DNA of 64,000 nt from Bacteroidota bacterium. GTDB lineage: Bacteria > Bacteroidota > Bacteroidia > Chitinophagales > Chitinophagaceae. The notes beneath the pieces were generated by a model. The model was given only the letters and a program-made list of their open reading frames with translations. It did not search any database and was not told the DNA's origin. Numbering within the stretch: position 1 is the first letter of the stretch; every line of letters starts with the position of its first letter. The stretch is taken from assembly GCA_018267545.1 (NCBI GenBank), contig JAFDYG010000219.1, positions 1 to 64,000 of the forward strand. The letters are read 5' to 3'. Below are positions 35,549-44,645 of the stretch, one piece after another. The translations under genes were made by a program, and so were the position numbers.

Positions 35549-37074
35549 ACCGACAACACGATTGCATCCTGACCATCGACCTGGGCACCGGCGCTGTCCG
35601 CATCTTTGCCTTCGACCTGCAAGGTGTCTTTATCGGCAGCATGAAGGGTTCCTACCCTACCTTCCACCGCGAGCCCGACCAAAGCGAGCAAGACCCCGAA
35701 CAAATTTTTATCACTGTTTTATACGTGCTGAAGAATCTGCTCAACGAGCTGATACAACCCGCAGGCTACCAGGTGACGGCAATCTGTTTCAGCGCGGCCA
35801 TGCACAGCGTGCTGCCCGTCGACAAGAAAGGCAATCCGATCGGCAATGCGATCACCTGGTCGGACAATCGGGGGAAAAAGGAGTCCAATCTTCTAAAAAA
35901 TACTCCGTTGGGGGCTACTATCTATGACGCCACCGGTACCCCGATCCACCCCATGTCTCCCCTGGTCAAAATCACCTGGATGAAAAACAAGGATAAAGAC
36001 CGGTTCGACAAGACCGCTCGCTTCCTATCAATAAAGAGCTACATCATCCAGCAGCTCACGGGAGAATCGATAATCGACTATAGCCTCGCCTCTGCGACGG
36101 GCCTGTTCAATATCCACACTTTCGAATGGGAGCAGGCCGCCCTGGACCACGCAGGCATCAGCGCGCAGCAGCTGCCCCAGCTGGTGCCCATCTTCTATTC
36201 ATCCCTCCGTCTCCGGAGCGAGTTCCAGTCTTCGCTGGGATTGTCGGATCGGACCAAGATCATCGCCGGCGCCAGCGACGGATGCCTGGCCACCCTTGGC
36301 GCGGGGGTATGGGGAGAAGGAAAGGCGACCATCACCATCGAACAGAGCGGTGCGGTGCGTGTAGTCGGGAAAGAAGTGCTGATCGACGAAAAGCAGCGCC
36401 TCTTCAACTATGTCCTGACGAAAGATTATTATGTCTCTGGAGGACCTACAAATAACGGCGGTGTAATCTTCGAATGGTTCACCCGAGAGTTCGGCTCGTT
36501 CCGCAAAGCCTTTGACCTGGAGGATTCGATGGAGGGATTGATCCAGGAGGCCTCCAAGATCCCGGCGGGCAGCGATGGGCTGATCTTCCTGCCCTATCTA
36601 TTGGGCGAAAGGGCTCCGATCTGGAACGCGAACGCCAGGGGCTGCTATTTCGGTCTGAACATGCAGCACCGTCAGCAGCACCTGATCCGTGCTACGATCG
36701 AAGGAATCCTTTACGAGATCTATAGCATCGGCAAGACGCTGGAAGAGCACCGGGCGATCCATACGCTATCCATCAATGGAAGTTTCACCGCCTATCCTTT
36801 CTGGGCGCAGCTGATCGCCGACATCTTCAACAAGCCCGTACACGTCAAAAATAATTCGGACAGCATCGGCCTGGGCGCCTTCCTCGTGGCCGCCACGGAA
36901 ATGGGCATATACAAGAGTCTGGAAGACGCGACAAGGGAAATCGACGTACCGGGCATGTACCGGCCCGACCGAAATAACCACGAGGTCTATATGCGGCTGT
37001 TTAAAATCTTCGAAAGATTGAGCAGCAAGCTGGCCGAAGACTTCGAAGAGATCGCGAACTGGCAGAGCCAGTAG
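35545..37074 (+). CDS. FGGY-family carbohydrate kinase, gluconokinase-like (copy 2)
   Basis: 509-residue paralog of the kinase at 28317-29762. Shared segments are CFSAAMHSVLPVD, ITWSDNRGKKES, TGTPIHPMSPLVK, SLASATGLFN and YVSGGPTNNGGVIFEW. The N-terminal loop is TIDLGTGAVRIFAF, with GAVR where copy 1 has TSVK. FGGY-family catalysis needs the Asp of the DGxxAxLGxG region, seen here as GASDGCLATLGAGVW. It is translationally coupled to the AraC gene (ATGA) and ends 3 bases before the convergent cupin gene. Two kinases in one locus suggest different acid-sugar substrates. Confidence 0.87.
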   Translation: MNRQHDCILTIDLGTGAVRIFAFDLQGVFIGSMKGSYPTFHREPDQSEQDPEQIFITVLYVLKNLLNELIQPAGYQVTAICFSAAMHSVLPVDKKGNPIGNAITWSDNRGKKESNLLKNTPLGATIYDATGTPIHPMSPLVKITWMKNKDKDRFDKTARFLSIKSYIIQQLTGESIIDYSLASATGLFNIHTFEWEQAALDHAGISAQQLPQLVPIFYSSLRLRSEFQSSLGLSDRTKIIAGASDGCLATLGAGVWGEGKATITIEQSGAVRVVGKEVLIDEKQRLFNYVLTKDYYVSGGPTNNGGVIFEWFTREFGSFRKAFDLEDSMEGLIQEASKIPAGSDGLIFLPYLLGERAPIWNANARGCYFGLNMQHRQQHLIRATIEGILYEIYSIGKTLEEHRAIHTLSINGSFTAYPFWAQLIADIFNKPVHVKNNSDSIGLGAFLVAATEMGIYKSLEDATREIDVPGMYRPDRNNHEVYMRLFKIFERLSSKLAEDFEEIANWQSQ

Positions 37075-37077
37075 TCA

Positions 37078-37734
37078 CTATCGCAGCTCGAATAAAGCAA
37101 ACTCCACCTCACCCGGTTTCGAATTTTCGAATTCGATAGTCTTGCCAGCGGGCACGTAAAGCCAGCTGCCCTTTTCTTCAAACGTCTTACCGTTGACCCG
37201 TGAGATCGACGGATATTCGGAAAGCCCGACGACGACCATCGGTGTGGGTCGTGCGGGTATATTGACCGTCGACGAGCCACCCAGCTTCACGCGGTAGCCA
37301 CGAACGGGTTTTTCGTCGAATAGGGGCGAGACAGCGGCATTCGTTATAGGCGGAGGTAGTTTGGCCGTCGGCTTATGCGGCAGCTCGATATCGATAGTAT
37401 GAAAAGGAGTCTTGTCCTCATTCCAAACCCGGTGAACCCGCGGCGTATCATAGAATCCCTCGAACCAGATGGCTTCCTTATTGAAATTGCGCGAACGCGG
37501 CTCTACGATGGTCTGCGAACCGGTCTTGGTATTGCTCAGGATCAAAAAGATCGAAGGCGTAGAGTGTTTATGATAAAGAGAGGTGTCTCCCGGCTGCAGG
37601 TGGACGTCCAGAATCCGTATCCACTCATTCTCGAATACATTGTGATGTCTGGGCTCCTTGCTCACTTGAACCTGGGCGGAAACGGATAAGCTCACCAGAA
37701 AGGCCATTGCAAAAAAAAGGAAAAGGATACGCAT
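37078..37734 (-). CDS. secreted cupin-like protein of unknown function
   Basis: 218 residues with a signal peptide (about 1-20, ending VSAQ). Two cupin-like halves are suggested: the first contains LQPGDTSLYHKHSTPSIF with possible metal-binding histidines, the second SWLYVPAGKTIEFEN. It may bind a metal or a small ligand in the periplasm. No enzymatic activity can be assigned. It converges with the copy 2 kinase (3-base gap) and is separated from the upstream ABC permease gene by a probable terminator; a TATTTTTG sequence on the minus strand at 37749-37756 matches the TAnnTTTG -7 pattern and could be its own promoter. Confidence 0.7.
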   Translation of the reverse strand: MRILFLFFAMAFLVSLSVSAQVQVSKEPRHHNVFENEWIRILDVHLQPGDTSLYHKHSTPSIFLILSNTKTGSQTIVEPRSRNFNKEAIWFEGFYDTPRVHRVWNEDKTPFHTIDIELPHKPTAKLPPPITNAAVSPLFDEKPVRGYRVKLGGSSTVNIPARPTPMVVVGLSEYPSISRVNGKTFEEKGSWLYVPAGKTIEFENSKPGEVEFALFELR

Positions 37735-37761
37735 GCTCGATTTTTTTGCAAAAATAAGCAG

Positions 37762-37786
37762 AAAAAACCGTGCCTTATTTAGGCGG
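37762..37786 (-). terminator. probable terminator after the FtsX permease gene
   Basis: Read on the minus strand, CCGCCT, a 5-base loop, AGG, a 2-base bulge and CGG form a hairpin followed by TTTTTT (complement of 37762-37767). It lies 22 bases beyond the permease stop codon. A competing CGGGG-AGG-CCCCG hairpin overlaps at 37784-37796. Confidence 0.45.
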
Positions 37787-37807
37787 GGCCTCCCCGATAT
37801 CAGGGAG

Positions 37808-40213
37808 CTACTCGGTCTTCAGGCTTTTAACGGGACTCATATTCCCCGCCTTTGCCGTCTGGAACACAATCAGCCCCAGCGTCACAGCCATAAGGGCCAG
37901 CACCGAGGCGATAAAGGGAACGGCCGTCAGGGAGATCCGGTACGCATAGCTATCGAGCCATTGGTGCATAACGGTCCAGGCTATGGGACAGGCGATCAAT
38001 CCCGCCAAAACAAGGACCCATAAAAAGTCTTTTACAAATAGTCCCATGATATTACCTACGGATGCGCCCAGGACCTTTCTGATACCAATTTCTTTGGTCC
38101 GTTTTCGTATGCTCATCGAGACAAAAGCCGTCACCCCAAGCAGTACGATCAGCAGCGACAAAAACGTCGCGACGTAGGCAGCCCGTTGTAATTGCAGCTC
38201 CGACTTGTATAAAAGCCGTAGGGTCTCGTCCATGAACCGGTATTCGAAGGAGCTGCCGGGTAATACCGACGCCCACTTTTTTTCGATGGATTTGATCGCA
38301 GCACCGACATTCCCCGGCCTCAGCCGGAACGAGAGATAACGATAGGTATTGAACAATTTTACGTGCCCATAGATAATCGGAGGTATCTTCTGCTGCATGG
38401 AGCTGAAATGGTAATCGGCCGTAATCCCGGCGATGGTGCAGACGTCAGGGAAGCCGACGAATCGCATCTTTCGTCCCAACGCCTCTTCCGGCGTTTTCCA
38501 GCCAAGAGCTTTTATACCGGCTTCGTTGATCACTACCTTGGTAGGATCCGACGCCATCGCCGATGTCAGGAATGTACCCGCCTTCATCCGCACCTGATAT
38601 ACGTCCACATAGTATTCGTCCGTTTCCATAAACTGCGCCACGACGGCATGCGTAGAATCCTGTTCGGCGCGGTACACCGGTCCGCGGCCCTGGTTCATCC
38701 CATCCGGGATCTCATAGGCAAGGCTGACCTGGGCAACTTCCGGCAGCCGGGCAAACTGATCCCGGACCGCCTGCATCTTCGTCACTCCTTCCGGCGTCCA
38801 GTCGCGGGGCACTTGAGAGGAGACGACGTATTCTTTCTGGTAGCCCAGGTCCTGTCCGAAGAAGTAAGCGATCTGCCGGGTAACGACCACCGCGGCAATA
38901 ATCACGATACAGGCCAGGCAGAATTGAAAGCCCGCCAGTATCTTTCGAAGCCAGATGTGCTCGCTCACGCTCCGCAGCCGGCCTTTGATCGAATCGGCCG
39001 ATTTCAGCGCAGACAATACAAAAGCAGGATAGAGTCCGGCCAGCAGCCCCAGCAAAAGAACCGAAGCCACCAGTCCCCCGATGGCGAGAGGTGAAAACTC
39101 CGACAGCAGGGGAATTTCTTTACCGACCAGACCGCTAAAGCCGGGACGGGCGATGGGATAGAGTAATAAAGCCAGTCCGGCCGCCAGGAAGACCAGCAGG
39201 ATCGATTCGATCAGGAACTGTCCTATGATTTCCCGGCGCAGCCCGCCCAGCACTTTTCGAACGCCCACTTCCTTGATCCGGTCGGTGCTGCTGCTGATGG
39301 ATATATTGACGAAGTTGACCACGGCCATCAGCAGTATGAAGAGCCCGGTGAAGCAAAGTGCGTAGAGGGTGCGCTGCACCAGCTTGTTATCTTTTACCAG
39401 GTGGTAGTCCTTCATCGCCATTGCGTGGACGGTCAGGTCCTGCTGCACATCCGGCGCATACTTATGGATCAGCTGTTTGATAGGGGCTTCCAGGTCTTTT
39501 GGCGTAACACCGGCGCGCAGCTCGACAAAGGAGGGGTACCAGGTCGAAGCCCAGTCCTCCCTTGCATCACGCTTAAAAAAAGAAGCGGTATTCGCCGGGA
39601 TGAATAGAGCATGATGGTTTTCGAAGTTGAGATCGGTCACCGAGTTTTCCGGAACATCTTTTAATACTCCCGTGATCAAAAAAGGACGCGTCTGATTCGA
39701 AAAGTTTTGGATCCCCAGCGTTTCACCCACGACGTCCGCCCGGCCAAAATATTTCAACGCAATCTCTTTTTTGATGACCACCGAGAAAGGATTTTTCATG
39801 GCCGTCGACGCATCGCCATATAGCAGACCAAAGCCGAAGATGGAGAGAAAGGTGCTGTCGCCGATGTCGATGTGCTCCCGGAGATTTTTGGTCGCATGGG
39901 ATACGACAGAAGTGATATAGTCCCCGCGATAAAAATTACCGACCAGGCCCGGGTATTCCTGCTTCAACGCCTTCGCCAGCGGGCCCAGGGTTGTGATCGG
40001 CACACCTTGTTCGGGGTTGCGCCATTCGCTATTCAGATAATATAATCGATCGACGTTGCGCAGCGCACGGTTGACATTCCATTCGCTTGCGGCAAAGGCC
40101 CCGATCAGCAGGACGAAGAGAATGGCGGCGCAGATGCCGCCCAGGTTTAGCGCGGTAAAAAGCGGCCGGCGCAGGAGGTTTCTCCAGGCGATGAGGAAAT
40201 AGTTTTTAAGCAT
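37808..40213 (-). CDS. FtsX/MacB-type ABC transporter permease
   Basis: 801-residue inner-membrane protein with the double FtsX layout: an N-terminal helix (YFLIAWRNLLRRPLFTALNL), a periplasmic MacB_PCD domain, three helices, a second periplasmic domain and three C-terminal helices. The conserved DRIKEVGVRKVLGGLRREII and RTKEIGIRKVLGASVGNIM mark the cytoplasmic ends of the two FtsX modules. No ATPase gene is adjacent, which is common for this Bacteroidota family. Proposed roles include lipoprotein or antimicrobial-peptide handling; the substrate is unknown. It is a paralog of the permeases at 55595 and 58023. Confidence 0.9.
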   Translation of the reverse strand: MLKNYFLIAWRNLLRRPLFTALNLGGICAAILFVLLIGAFAASEWNVNRALRNVDRLYYLNSEWRNPEQGVPITTLGPLAKALKQEYPGLVGNFYRGDYITSVVSHATKNLREHIDIGDSTFLSIFGFGLLYGDASTAMKNPFSVVIKKEIALKYFGRADVVGETLGIQNFSNQTRPFLITGVLKDVPENSVTDLNFENHHALFIPANTASFFKRDAREDWASTWYPSFVELRAGVTPKDLEAPIKQLIHKYAPDVQQDLTVHAMAMKDYHLVKDNKLVQRTLYALCFTGLFILLMAVVNFVNISISSSTDRIKEVGVRKVLGGLRREIIGQFLIESILLVFLAAGLALLLYPIARPGFSGLVGKEIPLLSEFSPLAIGGLVASVLLLGLLAGLYPAFVLSALKSADSIKGRLRSVSEHIWLRKILAGFQFCLACIVIIAAVVVTRQIAYFFGQDLGYQKEYVVSSQVPRDWTPEGVTKMQAVRDQFARLPEVAQVSLAYEIPDGMNQGRGPVYRAEQDSTHAVVAQFMETDEYYVDVYQVRMKAGTFLTSAMASDPTKVVINEAGIKALGWKTPEEALGRKMRFVGFPDVCTIAGITADYHFSSMQQKIPPIIYGHVKLFNTYRYLSFRLRPGNVGAAIKSIEKKWASVLPGSSFEYRFMDETLRLLYKSELQLQRAAYVATFLSLLIVLLGVTAFVSMSIRKRTKEIGIRKVLGASVGNIMGLFVKDFLWVLVLAGLIACPIAWTVMHQWLDSYAYRISLTAVPFIASVLALMAVTLGLIVFQTAKAGNMSPVKSLKTE

Positions 40214-40306
40214 ACCAGGTGTAGTTAGGAGTTGGAGTAAGTGATAATACCGATGGGTAAGTAACGATAAAAATGCCTAAATTCAACGGCCTTAAATATC
40301 AACAAT

Positions 40307-40963
40307 TTGCAATACAGCGACCCACAACCCTTGTCCGGTTTCGATACAAATACTGTTCGTCCGCGCATCGTCCCCATCAGCATCGGCGGCGGTCTATTGC
40401 TGATGGCCTTCTTTACCATGATGTGGACGGGTATCGCCCAGGGAGGTCTCCAGGGCGCAGACCATCGTATCCAGCTGATCGTCAATGCGGCGATCAGCCT
40501 CCTTTTTATCATCGCCGGCATCCGGATCTTATCCCTCGCCAAATACTACCCCAAATTTACTACGACGGAAGACCAGATCAGGGGCAAGAAAATGGGCAAG
40601 ACTTTCGGTATCGTCTTTGGCATCGAAGGAGCCGCTATTCCTATTGCCTGCGCAATCCTGGGCGCTACCGGTCATTCCGAATATATACTCCCGGCCATCG
40701 CCCTGATCGTGGGACTGCATTTCTATCCAATGGCCCGTATCTTCGATCGGACCGTCGACTACTACATCGCTACCTGGACATCGCTGGTAGCGCTGACCGC
40801 CATTTTTATAATAATTAAATATGACTATTCCTTTCCGTGTATCATGGCAATCCTGGGGATTGGAGTATCCCTGGCCACGATAGCGTATGGCATAGTTATG
40901 CTGGCGACGGCGCGAAAGCTACGATTATTTACAGCAGAAAAGGCACGTCTATCGAAGGGCTAG
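40307..40963 (+). CDS. multi-helix membrane protein of unknown function
   Basis: 218 residues with about six predicted membrane helices (PISIGGGLLLMAFFTMMW, LIVNAAISLLFIIAGIRIL, IVFGIEGAAIPIACAILGA and three more). A polar cytoplasmic loop with TTEDQIRGKKMGK lies between helices 2 and 3. No catalytic motif is seen. The reading frame opens with TTG at 40307; the first ATG at 40403 falls inside the first helix, so the TTG or another upstream non-ATG start is more likely. The 3' end overlaps the convergent M24 peptidase gene by 35 bases. Confidence 0.65.
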   Translation: MQYSDPQPLSGFDTNTVRPRIVPISIGGGLLLMAFFTMMWTGIAQGGLQGADHRIQLIVNAAISLLFIIAGIRILSLAKYYPKFTTTEDQIRGKKMGKTFGIVFGIEGAAIPIACAILGATGHSEYILPAIALIVGLHFYPMARIFDRTVDYYIATWTSLVALTAIFIIIKYDYSFPCIMAILGIGVSLATIAYGIVMLATARKLRLFTAEKARLSKG

Positions 40964-42197
40964 GCTGCGAGAACCACTTGGGTCCTTCCTCGGTCATGTA
41001 TGCGCAGTCTTCGAGGCGAACCCCGAATTCCCCATAGATGGCCACCATCGGCTCGACGCTAAAGCACATCCCCGGCTGCAGGGGCTGTTTATTCCCCAAT
41101 ACCATGTTCCCCCATTCGTGAATGTCCATGCCAATGCCGTGACCGGTCCTGTGCGGCAGTCCGGGTATCTTGTATCCGGGGCCGAAGCCCGCGTCGGTGA
41201 TGACTTTTCTGGCGGCGATGTCTACGTTCTCGCAGGGTGCGCCCACCTTTGCCGCGGCAAAACCCGCAGCCTGGGCCCGTTTTTCCAGATCCCAGATTTC
41301 CCGTTGTCTTTTGGTCGGCTCTGCACCAAAGACGATGGTCCGGCTGATATCGGAGCAATAGCCCTGCACTTTGCAGCCGTCATCCATGATGACGACGTCC
41401 CCTTTCTTGAGGTGCTGCGTCTGGATGCTGCCGTGCGGATAGGCGGAAGCCGGTCCGAAATTGGCCGCCAGACCGCCCCGGACACCGAGACGGGTGAAGG
41501 CATCGGAAGCGCTATCCGCGAAGTCGGCCGGCGTCATGCCTTCGTGCAGCAGGGCAATCGCAGCTTTATACGCGGCGACGGTAATATCGTTGGCTTTCTG
41601 CATGAGTGCCAGCTCGGCTGGAGACTTGATCATCCGGCAGTTCATGGTCACGGGGTCGCCGCTCACATAGTTCAGGTTCGGCGCTTCCTTCCGTATTCCG
41701 TCAAAGATGAAGAACCGCAGCCTTTCCTCCATGCCGATGTTCCCGCTGCGGATGCCGTAGTCTTTAAGGATGCCGGCAACAACTTTATAAGGACTCTCGT
41801 GTTCTTCCCAGACACGCACTTCGGTGCCGATCTTTATCAGCTCGCGCAGCCTTTCCGCTTCAAAAGCGGGGCTGACGTATTTTACCTCACCCTTCGCCGG
41901 AATGACGGCGACCATCGGCCGCTCGCTCTGTCCCCAGCTCATCCCCGTAAAGTAAACCATCGAAGTCCCCGAGTCCAGGACCAGCGCCTCGATCTTATTT
42001 TCTACCATCAGCCGCTGCGCCTTTTCTATACGGGCCTTACGCTCCTCGACCGTGATCGGAACGACGTCACCCGTCATCGACTCGAGCTGGTCCAGGACGG
42101 AGCTACGCGAAAAATTGGGGATGCCGTAAAAAAGGGCGGCTCCCAGGGAGGCCTTGCCGGCGGAAAGACGGATGAAATCTCTTCTCTTGATACTCAT
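40929..42197 (-). CDS. Tat-exported M24 family metallopeptidase (Xaa-Pro peptidase-like)
   Basis: 422 residues with an N-terminal twin-arginine signal, KRRDFIRLSAG (Arg5-Arg6). A creatinase/prolidase N-terminal domain spans about 50-185, followed by the pita-bread M24 domain. All five metal ligands are present: Asp272 (MDDG), Asp283 (CSDISRT), His353 (TGHGIGMD), Glu382 (SVEPM) and Glu396 (RLEDC). It should cleave Xaa-Pro bonds or related amides with two divalent metals. Tat export implies that the enzyme folds with its metal before crossing to the periplasm. It overlaps the convergent membrane-protein gene by 35 bases. Confidence 0.88.
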   Translation of the reverse strand: MSIKRRDFIRLSAGKASLGAALFYGIPNFSRSSVLDQLESMTGDVVPITVEERKARIEKAQRLMVENKIEALVLDSGTSMVYFTGMSWGQSERPMVAVIPAKGEVKYVSPAFEAERLRELIKIGTEVRVWEEHESPYKVVAGILKDYGIRSGNIGMEERLRFFIFDGIRKEAPNLNYVSGDPVTMNCRMIKSPAELALMQKANDITVAAYKAAIALLHEGMTPADFADSASDAFTRLGVRGGLAANFGPASAYPHGSIQTQHLKKGDVVIMDDGCKVQGYCSDISRTIVFGAEPTKRQREIWDLEKRAQAAGFAAAKVGAPCENVDIAARKVITDAGFGPGYKIPGLPHRTGHGIGMDIHEWGNMVLGNKQPLQPGMCFSVEPMVAIYGEFGVRLEDCAYMTEEGPKWFSQPSPSIDVPFLL

Positions 42198-42354
42198 GGA
42201 AACAAAGCAACCAACTAAAAACGAGACGGCCTATACGGATTTTAACTTTTTGGGTGCGGCCCGGCATTCCATCCCGATAATTCCCCAATTCATACCGGAC
42301 TGCCTTTCGGGACCCGGATTCCGGCTATAGCTTGGCGCGAAAAATCCCAATTGT

Positions 42355-43281
42355 ATGCGCAGACTAAAAAAAATCTTGAAGTGGACCGGGATAGCCTTGC
42401 TGCTGCTCGTCGCCACCATCGTCCTTGTCGTCCTATGCCGCCAAAACCTGCACTATTCCGCCCCCTACCCCGATATCACCGCCTCGACCGACAGTACCGT
42501 GATCGAACGTGGCAAACACCTGGTCTTCGGTCCGGCGCACTGTATCAACTGCCACAACAACAGCAACCCGGACTCCCTGATCGAAAAAGGCCTCCCGGTC
42601 TCTCTCTCCGGCGGCTTTGCCTTCCGTCTGCCCGTAGGGACCATCTATTCCAGGAATATCACACCGGATAAGGAAACCGGCATCGGAAATTTCACCGACT
42701 CCCAGATCGCCCGCGCCCTTCGTTACGGCGTCCATCCCGATGGAACGGCCGTCTATGACTTCATGCCCTTTCACAATATGAGCGACGAAGACCTGCGGGC
42801 CGTCATCTCTTACCTGCGCTCGCAAAAACCCGTCAGCAACCCCGTCCCATCCCACGAGCTGAATACGATGGGTCACCTCGTCAAGGCCTTCCTCATCAAG
42901 CCCGTCGGCCCCGAAGGCACTCCGCCGGCTTCAGTAAAGGAAGACAGCACCGCCGCCTATGGGAAATACCTGGCCCTCAGCGTAGCTGAGTGCAGCAGCT
43001 GTCATACTAAACGGGACCTGTCCGGCGCCTATCTCGGCGAGCCCTTTGCCGGCGGCAATGAGATAGAAGGTTACATGACGCCCAATCTCACCCCCGATTC
43101 TTCCGGGCGCATCGCCCGATGGACCCAGCAGGATTTTATCGCCCGCTTCCGCAAAGGCAGGCTGGTCCCCGGGAGCCCCATGCCCTGGAATGCGTTTGGC
43201 CGCATGTCGGACACGGAGCTAAAAGCCATCTATAATTACCTGCGAACGGTAAAGCCCGCCAAGACGCCGACACTTCATTGA
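42355..43281 (+). CDS. membrane-anchored di-heme c-type cytochrome
   Basis: 308 residues: an N-terminal anchor (about 11-28) and two cytochrome c modules with CINCH (63-67) and CSSCH (213-217). Each is followed by the NxTPDxxTGIG or NLTPDSSGRI segment and a later methionine candidate (DFMPFHNMSDEDL, SPMPWNAFGRMSDTEL). This organisation resembles the cytochrome subunits of periplasmic alcohol/aldehyde and gluconate dehydrogenases. It begins a + strand series that also contains a second cytochrome c at 46410. No partner dehydrogenase is adjacent, so its electron donor is unknown. Confidence 0.9.
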   Translation: MRRLKKILKWTGIALLLLVATIVLVVLCRQNLHYSAPYPDITASTDSTVIERGKHLVFGPAHCINCHNNSNPDSLIEKGLPVSLSGGFAFRLPVGTIYSRNITPDKETGIGNFTDSQIARALRYGVHPDGTAVYDFMPFHNMSDEDLRAVISYLRSQKPVSNPVPSHELNTMGHLVKAFLIKPVGPEGTPPASVKEDSTAAYGKYLALSVAECSSCHTKRDLSGAYLGEPFAGGNEIEGYMTPNLTPDSSGRIARWTQQDFIARFRKGRLVPGSPMPWNAFGRMSDTELKAIYNYLRTVKPAKTPTLH

Positions 43282-43359
43282 TACAAAAACACAACTCATA
43301 CACCCCCGCATTGACCCGCCCCCGTAAGCTGACCATCTTTGCGACATAAAACAAACACC

Positions 43360-44622
43360 ATGATCAAGACCATTCCCATATTACTCCTCTCCTTGCTGCT
43401 GTCGGGCCGGGCCTTCTGCCAGTTCGGCGGCCTGATCAACAAGGCCAAGAACAAAATCAATCAGCGCGTCGACCAAAAGGTCGACAAAGCGATGGACAAG
43501 GGCCTCGACAAGGCCGAAGGAAAAGAAACGGCGGCTTCCGGTGCCAACGTCGAGTCCACCCCTCAACCCGCCACACTGACCAGCTATTCCAAATATGACT
43601 TCGTCCCGGGCGAACAAGTGCTCTACGCAGAAGACTTTGCCCAGGAAGCCGTCGGCGAGCTGCCCACCGGGTGGAACAGCACCGGGAGCGGAGAAGTGAG
43701 CACACTCGACAAATTTTCCGGCCGCTGGCTACGCCTGCACAAGGGTATGTCCTACCTGACGGCCAACAGCAAGACCTTCGGTACAGACTATACCCTGGAG
43801 TTCGACCTGATCCTGCAGCTCAAAAACAACGGCTGGATGTATCCCCAGTTCCTCGTATCCCTCGTAGCCAGCCGTGACCTGGCGGCAGACGACAACAGCA
43901 TTTTAAAAGACTACCGCCAGTTCGCCGCGGCCACGGCAACGATCGCCCCCTTCGAAAACAACAGCTCCCGTGCCATCTTCGAATCCTTCAAAGAGAAGGC
44001 GTCCATCTTCAAAGGTGACCTCGTCAATATCGGCCAGCTGCAGAACTGGTATGGTACGCCGATGCACGTCGCCATCCAGGTGCAAAAACAGCGCTTTCGC
44101 TGCTGGATCAATGAGCTGAAGGCCTTCGACGTACCGAAAGGCGTTCCCACCGCCGACACCATGAACAACCTTCGGATCGAAGTCGGAGCGACCAATTACG
44201 CCGAGGAAAACTATGGCGTCTACATCAGCAATATCCGCATCGCTACCGGCCTCCCCGATACCCGGCACAAGCTGATCGAAGAAGGGAAGTTTACAACCAA
44301 TGGTATCCTGTTCGACGCAAATAGCGCCGTCATCCGTCCCGAGTCTGCCGGTGTGCTGAAGGAGATCGGAACGGCCCTCAAAGAAAACCCTTCCTTCAAG
44401 GTTCGCATCATCGGGCATACCAGCAGCGACGGGGACGACGCAGCCAACCTGGAACTCTCTAAGAAAAGGGCCGCTGCCGTCAAAGATTTCCTGGGCAACG
44501 AATGGAAGATCGACGGGGATCGGATCGAGACCGAAGGCAAGGGAGAGACCGCGCCCATCGCCGACAACAAGACGAAAGACGGCCGCGCCCAAAACAGACG
44601 TGTAGAATTTATCAAACAATAA
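43360..44622 (+). CDS. OmpA-family protein with N-terminal amphipathic helix
   Basis: 420 residues from the ATG at 43360; a TTG seven codons upstream is less likely because it would precede a clean signal peptide (MIKTIPILLLSLLLSGRAFCQ). Residues about 22-55 form a charged helix with short repeats (VDQKVDKAMDKGLDKAEGK). The centre (about 75-300) looks like a concanavalin-like beta domain. The OmpA C-terminal peptidoglycan-binding domain spans about 305-418 (FDANSAVIRPESAGVL, IIGHTSSDGDDAANLELSKKRA-type core, NRRVEF). It likely links the outer membrane to murein. Confidence 0.87.
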   Translation: MIKTIPILLLSLLLSGRAFCQFGGLINKAKNKINQRVDQKVDKAMDKGLDKAEGKETAASGANVESTPQPATLTSYSKYDFVPGEQVLYAEDFAQEAVGELPTGWNSTGSGEVSTLDKFSGRWLRLHKGMSYLTANSKTFGTDYTLEFDLILQLKNNGWMYPQFLVSLVASRDLAADDNSILKDYRQFAAATATIAPFENNSSRAIFESFKEKASIFKGDLVNIGQLQNWYGTPMHVAIQVQKQRFRCWINELKAFDVPKGVPTADTMNNLRIEVGATNYAEENYGVYISNIRIATGLPDTRHKLIEEGKFTTNGILFDANSAVIRPESAGVLKEIGTALKENPSFKVRIIGHTSSDGDDAANLELSKKRAAAVKDFLGNEWKIDGDRIETEGKGETAPIADNKTKDGRAQNRRVEFIKQ

Positions 44623-44645
44623 TCAAAAAAACCCAACCATTTTTT

